DNA from: JBHELQ01 sp046262995
Lineage (GTDB): Bacteria; Actinomycetota; Thermoleophilia; Solirubrobacterales; Thermoleophilaceae
DNA: 64,000 nucleotides
Direction of reading: 5' to 3'
Assembly: GCA_046262995.1 (NCBI GenBank)
Contig: JBHELQ010000064.1
Span: 62,001 to 126,000 of the forward strand
Shown: positions 52,070 to 59,972 of the stretch, in pieces
How positions within the stretch are numbered: the first letter of the stretch is position 1
Layout of the letters: each line of letters opens with the position of its first letter
Made by a program: the position numbers and the translations under genes
Notes under the pieces: generated by a model
The model's database searches: none
Told to the model about the DNA's origin: nothing
The model's input: only the letters and a program-made list of their open reading frames with translations

Positions 52070-52894
52070 CTAGGCCGCGCTCGACGAGACGGCGATCGCG
52101 CCCGCCACCGCCGCCGCAGCCAGAGCGAGGCAGAGGGCGGCGGGGACGACCGTCGAGGGCCGAAACCGCTCGCCCAGCTCGAACATGAGAAGCGCCGCCA
52201 GCCCGCCCCCGACGAGACCCCCCAGATGGGCGCCGATCGAGATGTTCGACCCGGGGCTGAAGGTGATCAGCAGGTTCAGCCCGATCCAGAAGCCCAGCCC
52301 GCTCTGCATCAGTGAGATTCCGCGTCGGCGCAGCACGACGGCGGCCGCCGCCATCAGCCCGAAGACCGCGCCGGAGGCGCCCAACGTGAAGCCGTTCGGC
52401 TGGAGCAGGAGCGCCCCGAAGGAACCGGCGAGCAGCGAGACGAGATAGATCAGGCCGAACCGCAGCCGGCCGATCGCCGGCTCGAGCATTCCGCCCAGGA
52501 TCCACAGCGCCAGCATGTTGAACGCCAGGTGGAACAACCCGGCGTGCAGGAAGCCCGAGGTCAGGAGGCGCCAGTACTCGCCCGCGGCGATCGAGTCGCG
52601 CGACAGGGCGCCGTGTTCGAGAATGTCGCTCGTCCCGACCCCGCCGGCGCCCGCGCTGCCCCCGCTGAGCAGGCCGCCCAGGGCGACCGCGACGTTGAGA
52701 CCGACGAGGACGTAGGTCAGCACCGGCTCGTCGGACGCCGACTGCAGCGTCCGGACCCGCGTCCGCTGTCCCGAGCACTCGGGACAGCGCATGCCCACCG
52801 GAGTGGCCGTCATGCATTCGGGGCAGATCGGCCGCCCGCAGCTCGCGCACGAGACACCCGTTTCCCGGTCGCGATGTCGGTAGCAGACGTCCAC
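52070..52894 (-). CDS. Rhomboid-family intramembrane protease with N-terminal zinc motif
   Basis: A 274-residue protein. The N-terminus is a zinc-binding segment with C4 and CASC, CPEC and CPEC pairs (residues 4-50). Then follow about six membrane helices with the rhomboid signatures GFLHAGLFHLAFNM, the nucleophile serine in LGASGAVFG and a histidine in IGAHLGGLVGG. It cleaves membrane proteins within the bilayer. GTG at 52894 is preferred because it begins the conserved Cys segment. The zinc-ribbon plus rhomboid layout is common in actinobacteria. Confidence 0.87.
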   Translation of the reverse strand: MDVCYRHRDRETGVSCASCGRPICPECMTATPVGMRCPECSGQRTRVRTLQSASDEPVLTYVLVGLNVAVALGGLLSGGSAGAGGVGTSDILEHGALSRDSIAAGEYWRLLTSGFLHAGLFHLAFNMLALWILGGMLEPAIGRLRFGLIYLVSLLAGSFGALLLQPNGFTLGASGAVFGLMAAAAVVLRRRGISLMQSGLGFWIGLNLLITFSPGSNISIGAHLGGLVGGGLAALLMFELGERFRPSTVVPAALCLALAAAAVAGAIAVSSSAA

Positions 52895-53018
52895 CGGGCG
52901 TGACGGTAGCGACGCAAGGATCGGACCAGACGCGAAACCGTGATCCAGGGGCCGGGGTAAGCCGAAGTAACAGGTGGGCCACCCAGCCCGCCACAGACTC
53001 ACATGGAGGTGCACGTCA

Positions 53019-53447
53019 ATGCAGAACCGCTCACCAGCCCAGCTCTACGCGCTCATCTTCGGCGTCGTCCTGGTCGTCGCCGGGATCATCGGCTTCTTCT
53101 ACTCGTCCGACTTCGGCTCGCCGGGCAAGGTCGACGGCGTCCTCGGGATCCTGGACGTGAACGCGTGGCACAACATCGTCCACATCGCCACCGGGCTGCT
53201 CGGCCTGGCCGCGGCGGGGTCGTACCTGTATTCGCGCAACTACGCCTTCGGCCTCGGAGCGGTCTACGTCGTGATCGCGATCTGGGGCTTCATCATCGGC
53301 GACGGTGATTCCATCCTCGGGTTCATCCCGGTCAACACGGAGGACAACTTCCTCCACCTGCTGATCGGAGTCGCCGGGATCGGCGCGGGTGCCGCGACCC
53401 CCGCCGAGCCGGCTCCCACGACCACCACGCCGACCGCGGCGGCCTAG
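53019..53447 (+). CDS. DUF4383-type membrane protein
   Basis: A 142-residue protein with four membrane segments (LYALIFGVVLVVAGIIGFFY, NIVHIATGLLGLAAAG, YAFGLGAVYVVIAIWGFIIG and LHLLIGVAGIGAGAAT). The HNIVHIATGLLGL motif fits DUF4383. The C-terminus is a short Pro/Thr tail. Function unknown. ATG at 53019 is preceded by GGAGG. A terminator hairpin follows at 53473. Confidence 0.78.
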   Translation: MQNRSPAQLYALIFGVVLVVAGIIGFFYSSDFGSPGKVDGVLGILDVNAWHNIVHIATGLLGLAAAGSYLYSRNYAFGLGAVYVVIAIWGFIIGDGDSILGFIPVNTEDNFLHLLIGVAGIGAGAATPAEPAPTTTTPTAAA

Positions 53448-53472
53448 TCGCCGTCGGTCCATCTCCGTAGGG

Positions 53473-53496
53473 AAGCGGGGCCGCCCGGCCCCGCTT
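53473..53496. terminator. Bidirectional terminator hairpin
   Basis: Perfect ten-base stem AAGCGGGGCC/GGCCCCGCTT with a four-base loop, lying between the stops of two convergent genes (53447 and 53499). Confidence 0.75.
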
Positions 53497-53498
53497 CG

Positions 53499-53825
53499 CT
53501 ACTGCTCGAGCAGCCGGCGGAGGTCCCGCCCGACGCCGCGCACGCCGTGCTCGAGGGCCCGCAGGCCCCGCGCCTCGCGCTTTCGCTGCTGCTGGCGGGC
53601 CCGCACCAGGATGAGCGCGCCCGCCGCTGTCCCGCCGACCACGATCGCGCCCACGGGACGCGCCCAGTTACGCGGGTCGCGCATCGCGGACAGCTCCCAG
53701 TCGGCGAGCTCTCCCGCGGCGGCGTAGGTGAGCTCGGAGAGCCCCCGCTCCAGGCGATCCGAGAGCGCCTCCGATGGCTCGACGGGGACGAGGGCGCTGC
53801 GCAGGAGATGCTCGACGTCGCTCAT
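53499..53825 (-). CDS. Small single-span membrane protein downstream of an ECF sigma factor
   Basis: A 108-residue protein with an acidic N-terminal half, one membrane helix (PVGAIVVGGTAAGALILV, about 57-74) and a basic C-terminal tail. It starts one base after the sigma factor stop, so the two are co-transcribed. It could be an anti-sigma or regulatory partner, but the HxxxCxxC zinc motif of many anti-sigma factors is missing. Confidence 0.6.
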   Translation of the reverse strand: MSDVEHLLRSALVPVEPSEALSDRLERGLSELTYAAAGELADWELSAMRDPRNWARPVGAIVVGGTAAGALILVRARQQQRKREARGLRALEHGVRGVGRDLRRLLEQ

Positions 53826-53826
53826 T

Positions 53827-54372
53827 TCAGCCCTGCCCCTTTCCGGCGGGCTCGGCCAATCCCTGCTCGAGTTGCTTGATCGCGCGGTGGATCAGCACCT
53901 TGGTCGCGCCGTCCGTGCGGCCGAGAGCCCGCGCGATCTCGCGATTGTCCATGCCCAGGGCGAAGCGCATGATCAGCGCCTCGCGCCTGTCGTCGGGCAG
54001 GCGGGCGACGCCCGCGAGCACCTCCTTCAGCTCCTCGCGTCCCTCGACCAGCTCCTCCGTCGGGTGAGGCGAGGAGATGACGTCGGCGTCGTCGAGATGG
54101 GTCTGCGGCCGGCGAGAGCGATCGCGGTGGTAGTTGGCGGCGAGGTTGTGGGCGATGCGGATCAGCCAGGGTCGCAAGGGACGCCCGTTCGACTCCCGCT
54201 GTGCGCGCTCGAAGTGCCGGTAGGCCTGCAGGAAAGTCTGCTCGGTCAGGTCCTCCGCGTCGTGGTGGTTCCCGATCCGGTAGTACGAGTAGCTGTAGAC
54301 ATCGCGCAGATGGGTGCCGTAGAGCTCGGCGAACTCCCGGTCTAGACGCTGCTTGTCGACCTCCTCGTTCAC
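53827..54372 (-). CDS. ECF-type RNA polymerase sigma factor
   Basis: A 181-residue sigma factor with region 2 (YSYYRIGNHHDAEDLTEQTF, then LIRIAHNLAANYHRD) and region 4 (ALIMRFALGMDNREIARALG, then KVLIHRAIKQLEQ). It directs RNA polymerase to a small set of promoters, probably in response to an envelope or oxidative signal. GTG start. The next gene on the strand, one base away, encodes a one-span membrane protein that may regulate it. Confidence 0.87.
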   Translation of the reverse strand: MNEEVDKQRLDREFAELYGTHLRDVYSYSYYRIGNHHDAEDLTEQTFLQAYRHFERAQRESNGRPLRPWLIRIAHNLAANYHRDRSRRPQTHLDDADVISSPHPTEELVEGREELKEVLAGVARLPDDRREALIMRFALGMDNREIARALGRTDGATKVLIHRAIKQLEQGLAEPAGKGQG

Positions 54373-54404
54373 GCATGCCGCAGCCTACCCCGCCCCCTGC
54401 GGCC

Positions 54405-56087
54405 TCAGGCCGCGTGGCGCGTCCGCTCCTGCCTGGCCGGGAGCACGAGCTCGAGCCAGCTCTCCGCCGAGCGGCGCGCCTCGATCACCTCCCGCAGCCC
54501 GGTGGTGATCGGGCCCTCCACGCCGGCGCGGTCCATGGCCTCGTCGAGCAGCGGGACCGTCGCGAGCGACTCCGCGGTCTGATCGACCACGGTCCTCACC
54601 TGCTGCGCCGGGAGGCCCTGGCCGACGAGCTCACCCGCCCGCCGGTTGCGACTTCCCTCCGCGAGCGCGGTCGCCACCAGGTCGCCCGTACCGGCCAGCC
54701 CGGCGAACGTCTCGGGACGGCCACCGGCTTCGAGCGCCAGCCCGTATACCTCCGCGAACACCCGCCCCGCCGCCGCGCCCGCCAGGTTCGCTCCCCGGGG
54801 GAAGGCGGCCGCGGCGGCAAGCGCCGCAGCGTTCTTCGCGCACGCCGCCAACTCGGCGCCGGTCACGTCGTCGGTGGACTCGACCCGCAGGCCGCCCTGT
54901 TCGAGGGCGTTCCCGAGCTGGCGCCTCAGGTCCGCGTCCCGGGTTGCCAGGACGACCGCTGCGCCGGACTCCAGGGCCTCTCGCGCGTGCGCCGGCCCGC
55001 CGAGCCAGGCGGTCGCGCGGGCGCGCACGCGCTCGGCCACGTAGGTCGCCGGCGGGCTGCCGAGCGGGGGCACAAGGCCCTTCGACACCACGAGCACCGC
55101 GGTGCGCGGGCCGACCTGGGTCCCCAGGCGGGCGACGACCTCCGGCAGGCTGTCGCAGGGAAGCGCGAGGACCAGGAGGTCCACCGCGGCCGGCTCCACG
55201 TCCGCGATCGTGCACACCTGGATGCCGGGCTCGAGCGCCACACCCGGCAGATAGCGCGCGTTCTCCCGCTCGCTCGCGAGGCGCTTCGCCTGGCCGAAGG
55301 TCCGGCAGGCCAGCTTCACGTCCAGCCCGGCGCGCGCGAGCAGCGTGGCCGTGGCGGTGCCCATCGAGCCCCCGCCGATCACGGCCGCGGTTCGAAGCGG
55401 CGGGAGGCCGCCGAGCCACTCCCACTGGAGCTCGACGCAGGGCCAGATTCGGGCCGTGACCTCGCGGGCGAGCTCGGGCGACGGATTCGCCACACGCGGA
55501 AAGCGAAGTGGCGGCCCGCACCGCACGTGCACCTTCACCGGCCGGATGCGCCAGCCGCGACGCGCGCGTTCGCTGCCCTTGATCGCGATTGGCACCACCG
55601 GGGCGCCGCTCGCCAGGGCCAGCCGTCCGACTCCTCGGCGAGGCGCGGCGAGTGAGCCGGTTCGGATGCGCGTGCCCTCCGGGAAGATCACCACCGGCTG
55701 GCCGCGCTCCAGGAGCTCGAGCGAGGTGCGCACGGCCTCCGCGTCCGACTCGCCGCGGCGAACCGGGAAGGCGCCCAAGCGGCTCAGGAGCCAGCCCAGG
55801 AGGCGGTTCCGGAAGAGCTCCTTCTTGGCCATGAAGTAGACCGGGTGACTCGCACAGATCCCGACCAGGAACGGATCCAGGAAGCTGCGGTGGTTCGTCG
55901 CGAGGATCACGGCGCCGTCGGGAATGTGCCGGCGCCCCGTGCGACGGAGGCGGAAGTAGAGGACGATGGCGGGCTCGAGCACGGCCCGAGCTGTCCAATA
56001 GACGAACCGGTTCACGCCGCGGCGACGCGTGCGCTCGTGGTAGCGCGCGAGCCTGCGGGAGAAGCTGTCCTGGCCGGACTCCGGCAT
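54405..56087 (-). CDS. Fusion of 1-acylglycerol-3-phosphate acyltransferase (PlsC) and glycerol-3-phosphate dehydrogenase (GpsA)
   Basis: A 560-residue bifunctional protein. Residues about 1-230 are a PlsC-like acyltransferase: NHRSFLDP (HxxxxD), AKKELFRN and FPEGTRIR. Residues about 235-550 are NAD(P)-dependent glycerol-3-phosphate dehydrogenase: AVIGGGSMGTATATLLARAG, VVSKGL, catalytic Lys in ACAKNAAAL, GLAGTGDLVATA and SRNRRAGELVGQG. One half makes sn-glycerol-3-phosphate; the other acylates lysophosphatidate, two steps of phospholipid synthesis. The reading frame is continuous with no stop or start between halves. ATG at 56087, 68 bases from a divergent gene. Confidence 0.88.
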   Translation of the reverse strand: MPESGQDSFSRRLARYHERTRRRGVNRFVYWTARAVLEPAIVLYFRLRRTGRRHIPDGAVILATNHRSFLDPFLVGICASHPVYFMAKKELFRNRLLGWLLSRLGAFPVRRGESDAEAVRTSLELLERGQPVVIFPEGTRIRTGSLAAPRRGVGRLALASGAPVVPIAIKGSERARRGWRIRPVKVHVRCGPPLRFPRVANPSPELAREVTARIWPCVELQWEWLGGLPPLRTAAVIGGGSMGTATATLLARAGLDVKLACRTFGQAKRLASERENARYLPGVALEPGIQVCTIADVEPAAVDLLVLALPCDSLPEVVARLGTQVGPRTAVLVVSKGLVPPLGSPPATYVAERVRARATAWLGGPAHAREALESGAAVVLATRDADLRRQLGNALEQGGLRVESTDDVTGAELAACAKNAAALAAAAAFPRGANLAGAAAGRVFAEVYGLALEAGGRPETFAGLAGTGDLVATALAEGSRNRRAGELVGQGLPAQQVRTVVDQTAESLATVPLLDEAMDRAGVEGPITTGLREVIEARRSAESWLELVLPARQERTRHAA

Positions 56088-56155
56088 GCCCGCATTGCTA
56101 CCCGGTCGCGATGGCAGAGTTACGCGTGGCGGCCGCGCACGGGTAGGCTCCCGGC

Positions 56156-56677
56156 ATGGAGCTCCGACGCACGCTGAACGGGGCCGCGGCCGGCGCCGCG
56201 GCGGCGGCGGCGTGGGCGGCCCAGCAGCCACTCGACAAGCGTCTCTTCGACTGCTCCTACGATGACGTCGAGCTGCTCGGGAAGCTGGCCACCCGCGACT
56301 CCGGCTGGCCCGCCGCGGGACTCGCGCTTCACCTCCAGAACGGGGCGCTGTTCGGCGCCCTGTACGCCCATCTGCGCCCATTCCTTCCCGGCCCGCCCGT
56401 CCTGCGCGGGGCGCTCGCCGGGCTCGCCGAGCACGCGGGGCTGTGGCCGCTCGTCCGGTTGACCGACCGCTACCACCCGGCGCGCAAAGAGCTCCCGGCG
56501 CTGGCCGGAAGCCGCCGCGCGCTCCTGCAGGCCACCTGGCGCCACCTGCTCTTCGGAGCCGTGCTCGGAGAGCTCGAGCGGCGGCTGAACCCGCAGGACG
56601 AGTTCGAGCCGCCCGGGGTGCCGGTCTCCTCGAACGGCCAGGGCGACATCGAGCGCGCCGCCGTCGCCACAGCCTGA
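56156..56677 (+). CDS. Hydrophobic protein of unknown function
   Basis: A 173-residue protein with Ala-rich, weakly hydrophobic helices: GAAAGAAAAAAWAAQQPLDK at the start, LALHLQNGALFGALYAHLRP, and later TWRHLLFGAVLGELERRL. This resembles small DUF-type membrane proteins of the YagU kind, but I cannot assign it firmly. ATG at 56156; divergent from the PlsC-GpsA fusion, which may hint at a membrane-lipid link. A tRNA gene follows 30 bases later. Confidence 0.62.
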   Translation: MELRRTLNGAAAGAAAAAAWAAQQPLDKRLFDCSYDDVELLGKLATRDSGWPAAGLALHLQNGALFGALYAHLRPFLPGPPVLRGALAGLAEHAGLWPLVRLTDRYHPARKELPALAGSRRALLQATWRHLLFGAVLGELERRLNPQDEFEPPGVPVSSNGQGDIERAAVATA

Positions 56678-56707
56678 CTACCCGGCCCTAGACTGGCCGG
56701 CGGACAG

Positions 56708-56781
56708 GCCGGAGTAGCTCAGCTGGTCAGAGCGGCCGCCTTGTAAGCGGCAGGTCGTCGGTTCGAATCCGACCTCCGGCT
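56708..56781 (+). tRNA. tRNA-Thr (anticodon UGU)
   Basis: A complete 74-base cloverleaf: acceptor GCCGGAG/CTCCGGC, D stem GCTC/GAGC, anticodon stem GCCGC/GCGGC with loop CTTGTAA (anticodon TGT, reads ACA and possibly other ACN codons), T stem GTCGG/CCGAC with loop TTCGAAT, discriminator T. The CCA end is not encoded. Confidence 0.95.
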
Positions 56782-56825
56782 CTGCGGCGCGACGCCAGCC
56801 GGGCGCCGCGCCACCGGTCCTTGCG

Positions 56826-57011
56826 CTAGACGGCGCGGTTGTCGTAGCGGCCGCCGAAGCGCCCGCCGAGGCCGAAGCCCCCGCTGGGTATGCCGGCCAG
56901 CAGCACGAGGATTGCGCCGACGACGCCGACGATCGTCGTCGTCAGGGCGGCGAGGATCCAGAACACGACCGCCGCGATCAGGATCGTGATCAGCAGTCCT
57001 ACGAGGTTCAT
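56826..57011 (-). CDS. Small two-span membrane protein
   Basis: A 61-residue protein of two adjacent hydrophobic helices (LVGLLITILIAAVVFWILAA and IVGVVGAILVLLAGI) and a Gly/Arg-rich tail (FGLGGRFGGRYDNR). Function unknown. ATG at 57011 is strongly supported by AAGGAGGAG. It sits between the tRNA and the SigH-type sigma factor gene, in line with the latter. Confidence 0.7.
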   Translation of the reverse strand: MNLVGLLITILIAAVVFWILAALTTTIVGVVGAILVLLAGIPSGGFGLGGRFGGRYDNRAV

Positions 57012-57091
57012 CTCTCCTCCTTCTCCGGTGGAAGGCATGGCGCCTCCCTTCAAACGCCGCTGTACCCGCCCTGCCTCAGGCGGAAACCGCT

Positions 57092-57745
57092 CTAGAGCGG
57101 GACCTCGCGCGAGGCCAGGTGGGCGCCGACCTTGCGCTTGACCCGCTGCAGGGCGTTGTCGACGGTCTTCGTGTCGCATTCGAGCCGCTCGGCGATCTGC
57201 TCGTAGGAATGCCCGTCGAGGTAGAGCGAGAGGACCGAGCTCTCGAGCTCGGAGAGGACGCTCGAGAGGCACGCCACCAGGCTGCGGAGCTCCTCCGTCG
57301 AGATCACCTGGTTCACGGGATCGTGCGCGTCCGGCCCGGGAAGCATCTCGTCGAGCGTGGGGTCCCCGTCCCCGCCGCCCGCCGCCGGCGTCTGGGCGAA
57401 CGACACGTACTCGTTCAGCGGCGTGTGCTTGTTCCGCGTCGACGTCTTCACCGCCGTGATGATCTGGCGCGTGATGCAGAGCTCGGCGAAGTTGCGGAAG
57501 CTCGACTCGCGGTCCGAGCGGTAGTCGCGCACGGCCTTGTAGAGGCCGACGAGGCCCTCCTGGATCAGGTCGTCGCCGTCGCCGCCGATCAGGAAGTACG
57601 ACGACGCCTTGAGGCGAACGAAGCCGTAGTAGCGGCGGACGATCCTGTCGTACGCGTCCGGCGTGCCCTGCTTGGCGAGGGCGATCAAGTAGTGATCATC
57701 AAGCTCGACCTCAGCTTGAGATCGTGTGGAGGTGAGACGTGCCAT
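57092..57745 (-). CDS. SigH-type (Spo0H-like) RNA polymerase sigma factor
   Basis: A 217-residue sigma-70 family protein closest in motif to the Spo0H/SigH group: VRRYYGFVRLKASSYFLIGG, DDLIQEGLVGLYKAVRDY, FAELCITRQIITAVKTSTRN, and region 4 LESSVLSLYLDGHSYEQIAE with KTVDNALQRVKRKV. In Bacillus this factor governs the entry to sporulation; here it probably controls another transition-state regulon. The ATG has AGGAG upstream. A sigma-70-like promoter at 57894 would give a leader of about 140 bases. Confidence 0.87.
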   Translation of the reverse strand: MARLTSTRSQAEVELDDHYLIALAKQGTPDAYDRIVRRYYGFVRLKASSYFLIGGDGDDLIQEGLVGLYKAVRDYRSDRESSFRNFAELCITRQIITAVKTSTRNKHTPLNEYVSFAQTPAAGGGDGDPTLDEMLPGPDAHDPVNQVISTEELRSLVACLSSVLSELESSVLSLYLDGHSYEQIAERLECDTKTVDNALQRVKRKVGAHLASREVPL

Positions 57746-57893
57746 CGCGACCGCTCCTCTCGGCCTCCCACGCAGGGAGCCCTGAAGCTCGGTGGCGCAC
57801 TACCTCCCCTGGCGCCAGGTTTCCTGGTGACGGGACCCTAGCTTGCCCCTCGGACAACGCTAAGGCTCGACTCCAGCCTGATTCGCTGGCGGG

Positions 57894-57922
57894 AGTATGC
57901 GGCAGTTATGGAGCCCTGTCAA
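57894..57922 (-). promoter_or_regulatory. Sigma-70-like promoter for the sigma factor gene
   Basis: On the minus strand, TTGACA (57917-57922) and CATACT (57894-57899) are separated by 17 bases. The -35 box lies inside the last codons of rlmB, so the sigma factor can be transcribed apart from the operon upstream. Confidence 0.65.
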
Positions 57923-58610
57923 GACGGCCGCGGAGCTGCAAGATTCCGTACAAAAGCGCTGCAGCCGCAGTGGAAACGTTGAGCGAGCCGACCCGCCCCC
58001 GCACTGGGAGGGACACGCGCTCGTCACAGGCGGCGGCGACTCGGGGCCTCAGGCCGCGCCCCTCGGAGCCAAGCACGAGGACGACGCGGCCGCGGTAGTC
58101 GGGGCGGTCGTAGGGCACGGCGGCGGCCGCCTCCGCCCCGTACGTCCACGCTCCCCTCTCCTTCGCGGCAGACAGCCAGTCGGCGAGGTTGCGCACGCGC
58201 GCCACGGGCAGGTGCTCCACCGCCCCGGCGGAGGCCCTGCAGACCGCGGGCGTGATCTCGGCCGCCCGCCGCTCCGGGATCACGACGCCCGCGGCGCCGG
58301 CGGCCTCCGCGACGCGGCAGACGGCGCCCAGGTTGTGGGGGTCCTGCACCTGGTCGAGGCAGACGACCAGCGCGTCCTCCGGCTCGAGCAGCAGGTCGGC
58401 GTCCGCGTACGGATAGGGCTCGGCCTCGGCGCAGACGCCCTGGTGCTCGTCGCTCCCGCAGAGCTCGGCCAGCTCCGCGGGGCTCGCCTGCCGCAGCTCC
58501 AGGCCCTCCGGCCAGCTCTCGCGCGCGGCCCCCTCGCTCGCCCACGCCCGCAGCACGCGCCGCCGGCCGCGCAACGCCTCGCGTACGGGATTGCGTCCGT
58601 AGACGATCAA
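57906..58610 (-). CDS. rlmB: 23S rRNA (guanosine-2'-O)-methyltransferase, RlmB/TrmH family
   Basis: A 234-residue SPOUT-class RNA methyltransferase: YGRNPVREALRG at the N-terminal RNA-binding part, then DQVQDPHNLGAVCRVAEAAG, LVLGSEGRGLRP and LPVRGRVGSLNVSTAAAALLY, the three knot motifs. RlmB methylates G2251 of 23S rRNA; close homologues can act on tRNA. The TTG start overlaps the cysS stop (TTGA), as in many actinobacteria where cysS and rlmB are adjacent. Confidence 0.9.
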   Translation of the reverse strand: MIVYGRNPVREALRGRRRVLRAWASEGAARESWPEGLELRQASPAELAELCGSDEHQGVCAEAEPYPYADADLLLEPEDALVVCLDQVQDPHNLGAVCRVAEAAGAAGVVIPERRAAEITPAVCRASAGAVEHLPVARVRNLADWLSAAKERGAWTYGAEAAAAVPYDRPDYRGRVVLVLGSEGRGLRPRVAAACDERVSLPVRGRVGSLNVSTAAAALLYGILQLRGRLDRAP

Positions 58611-59971
58611 GGGCGGCGGACGAGCCGCGGGCCGTCGGCGGTGTCCCGCACCTCCCAGCCGAGCTCCGCGAGCTCCTTGCGCTTGCGGTCCGCGGCCTCG
58701 AAGTCGCGCTCGGCGCGGGCGCGCTCGCGCTCCTCGAGCACCTGTGCGGCGTGCTCGTCGGGCCCCTGGGGAGGCGCGTCGAGCATCCTCTCGAGGCCCA
58801 GGGCATGGAGCATCTCGCCGAGGCGTCCGGGGCCCATCCGCTCACCCGCGTCCAAGCGGCGGTTGCCCTCCGCTATCCACTCGAACAGCGTGGCCTGGGC
58901 CGCCGGCGTGTTGAAGTCGTCCGCAAGCTGGTCGAAGAAGCGCTCCACGAACGGCTCCATGCCCTCCGGGGGCGCAGCCCCGGCGTCCAGGCGCAGGCAG
59001 AAGTTCCGCACGCGCGCGGCCGAGCGGCCGGCATCCTCCAGTACGTCCTCGGAGAAGGCGAGCGGTTGCCGGTAATGGCCGCCGCAGAAGTACATGACGA
59101 GCGCATCGCGCCCGTACCCGTCGAGCGCGACGTGCAGCAGATGGATATTGCCGACGGACTTCGCCATCTTGGCCTGGCCGATCTCGACCATGCCGTTGTG
59201 CATCCACACGCGGGCGAGCGGCCGCTCCCGGGCCGCCTCCGTCTGGGCGATCTCGTTCTCGTGGTGCGGAAAGACAAGGTCCGAACCACCGCCGTGGACC
59301 TCGAAGTCCACCCCCAGGATCAGCTCGGCCATCGCCGAGCACTCGATGTGCCACCCCGGCCGGCCCTCGCCCCAGGGCGCCTGCCACCAGCTGTCCTCGC
59401 CCTCCTTGCGCGCCTTCCAAAGCGCGAAGTCCCGGGGACTCTCCTTGAGCGCGGCGTCGTCGTCGCCCTCGCCCTGGTTCATCTCATCCGGCGGGCGGTT
59501 CGAGAGCTTGCCGTAGCCCGCGAAGCTCGCGACGCGGAAGTACACGTCGCCGCCGGCGACGTAGGCGTGGCTGCGGTCGATCAACGTCTGGATCAGGTCG
59601 ACGATCGCCTCGATCGTCTCGCTCGCCTTCGGCTCCGCGTCCGGACGACCGAGCTCGAGCCGGTCCGTGTCGTGCACGTACCAGTCGGTCATCTCGCGCG
59701 CCAGCTCCGCGCTCGCCACGCCCCGCTCGCGGGCGGCGTCGTAGATCTTGTCGTTCACGTCCGTGATGTTCTCGACGAGGGTGACGCCGTATCCCTCGTG
59801 CTCGAGGAACCGCTTGAGCAGAGCGAAGACCACGAATGGACGCGCGTTGCCCACGTGCACGCGGCCGTACACGGTCGGCCCGCAGGCGTAGATGCCCACC
59901 CTGGGAGGCTCACGCGGCTCCAGGACCCTGGGGCCGCCGCTGAGCGTGTCGTGGATCGCTACCCGGCGCAC
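58607..59971 (-). CDS. cysS: Cysteinyl-tRNA synthetase
   Basis: A 454-residue class I aminoacyl-tRNA synthetase charging tRNA-Cys. It has YACGPTVYGRVHVGNARP (zinc Cys30 and the HIGH equivalent HVGN), the zinc-site region WHIECSAM and HGGGSDLVFPHHENE, and the KMSKS equivalent KMAKSVGN. GTG at 59971 starts one base after the amidase stop and gives a normal N-terminus. It belongs to the carD-ispD-ispF-cysS-rlmB operon. Confidence 0.95.
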   Translation of the reverse strand: MRRVAIHDTLSGGPRVLEPREPPRVGIYACGPTVYGRVHVGNARPFVVFALLKRFLEHEGYGVTLVENITDVNDKIYDAARERGVASAELAREMTDWYVHDTDRLELGRPDAEPKASETIEAIVDLIQTLIDRSHAYVAGGDVYFRVASFAGYGKLSNRPPDEMNQGEGDDDAALKESPRDFALWKARKEGEDSWWQAPWGEGRPGWHIECSAMAELILGVDFEVHGGGSDLVFPHHENEIAQTEAARERPLARVWMHNGMVEIGQAKMAKSVGNIHLLHVALDGYGRDALVMYFCGGHYRQPLAFSEDVLEDAGRSAARVRNFCLRLDAGAAPPEGMEPFVERFFDQLADDFNTPAAQATLFEWIAEGNRRLDAGERMGPGRLGEMLHALGLERMLDAPPQGPDEHAAQVLEERERARAERDFEAADRKRKELAELGWEVRDTADGPRLVRRP

Positions 59972-59972
59972 C

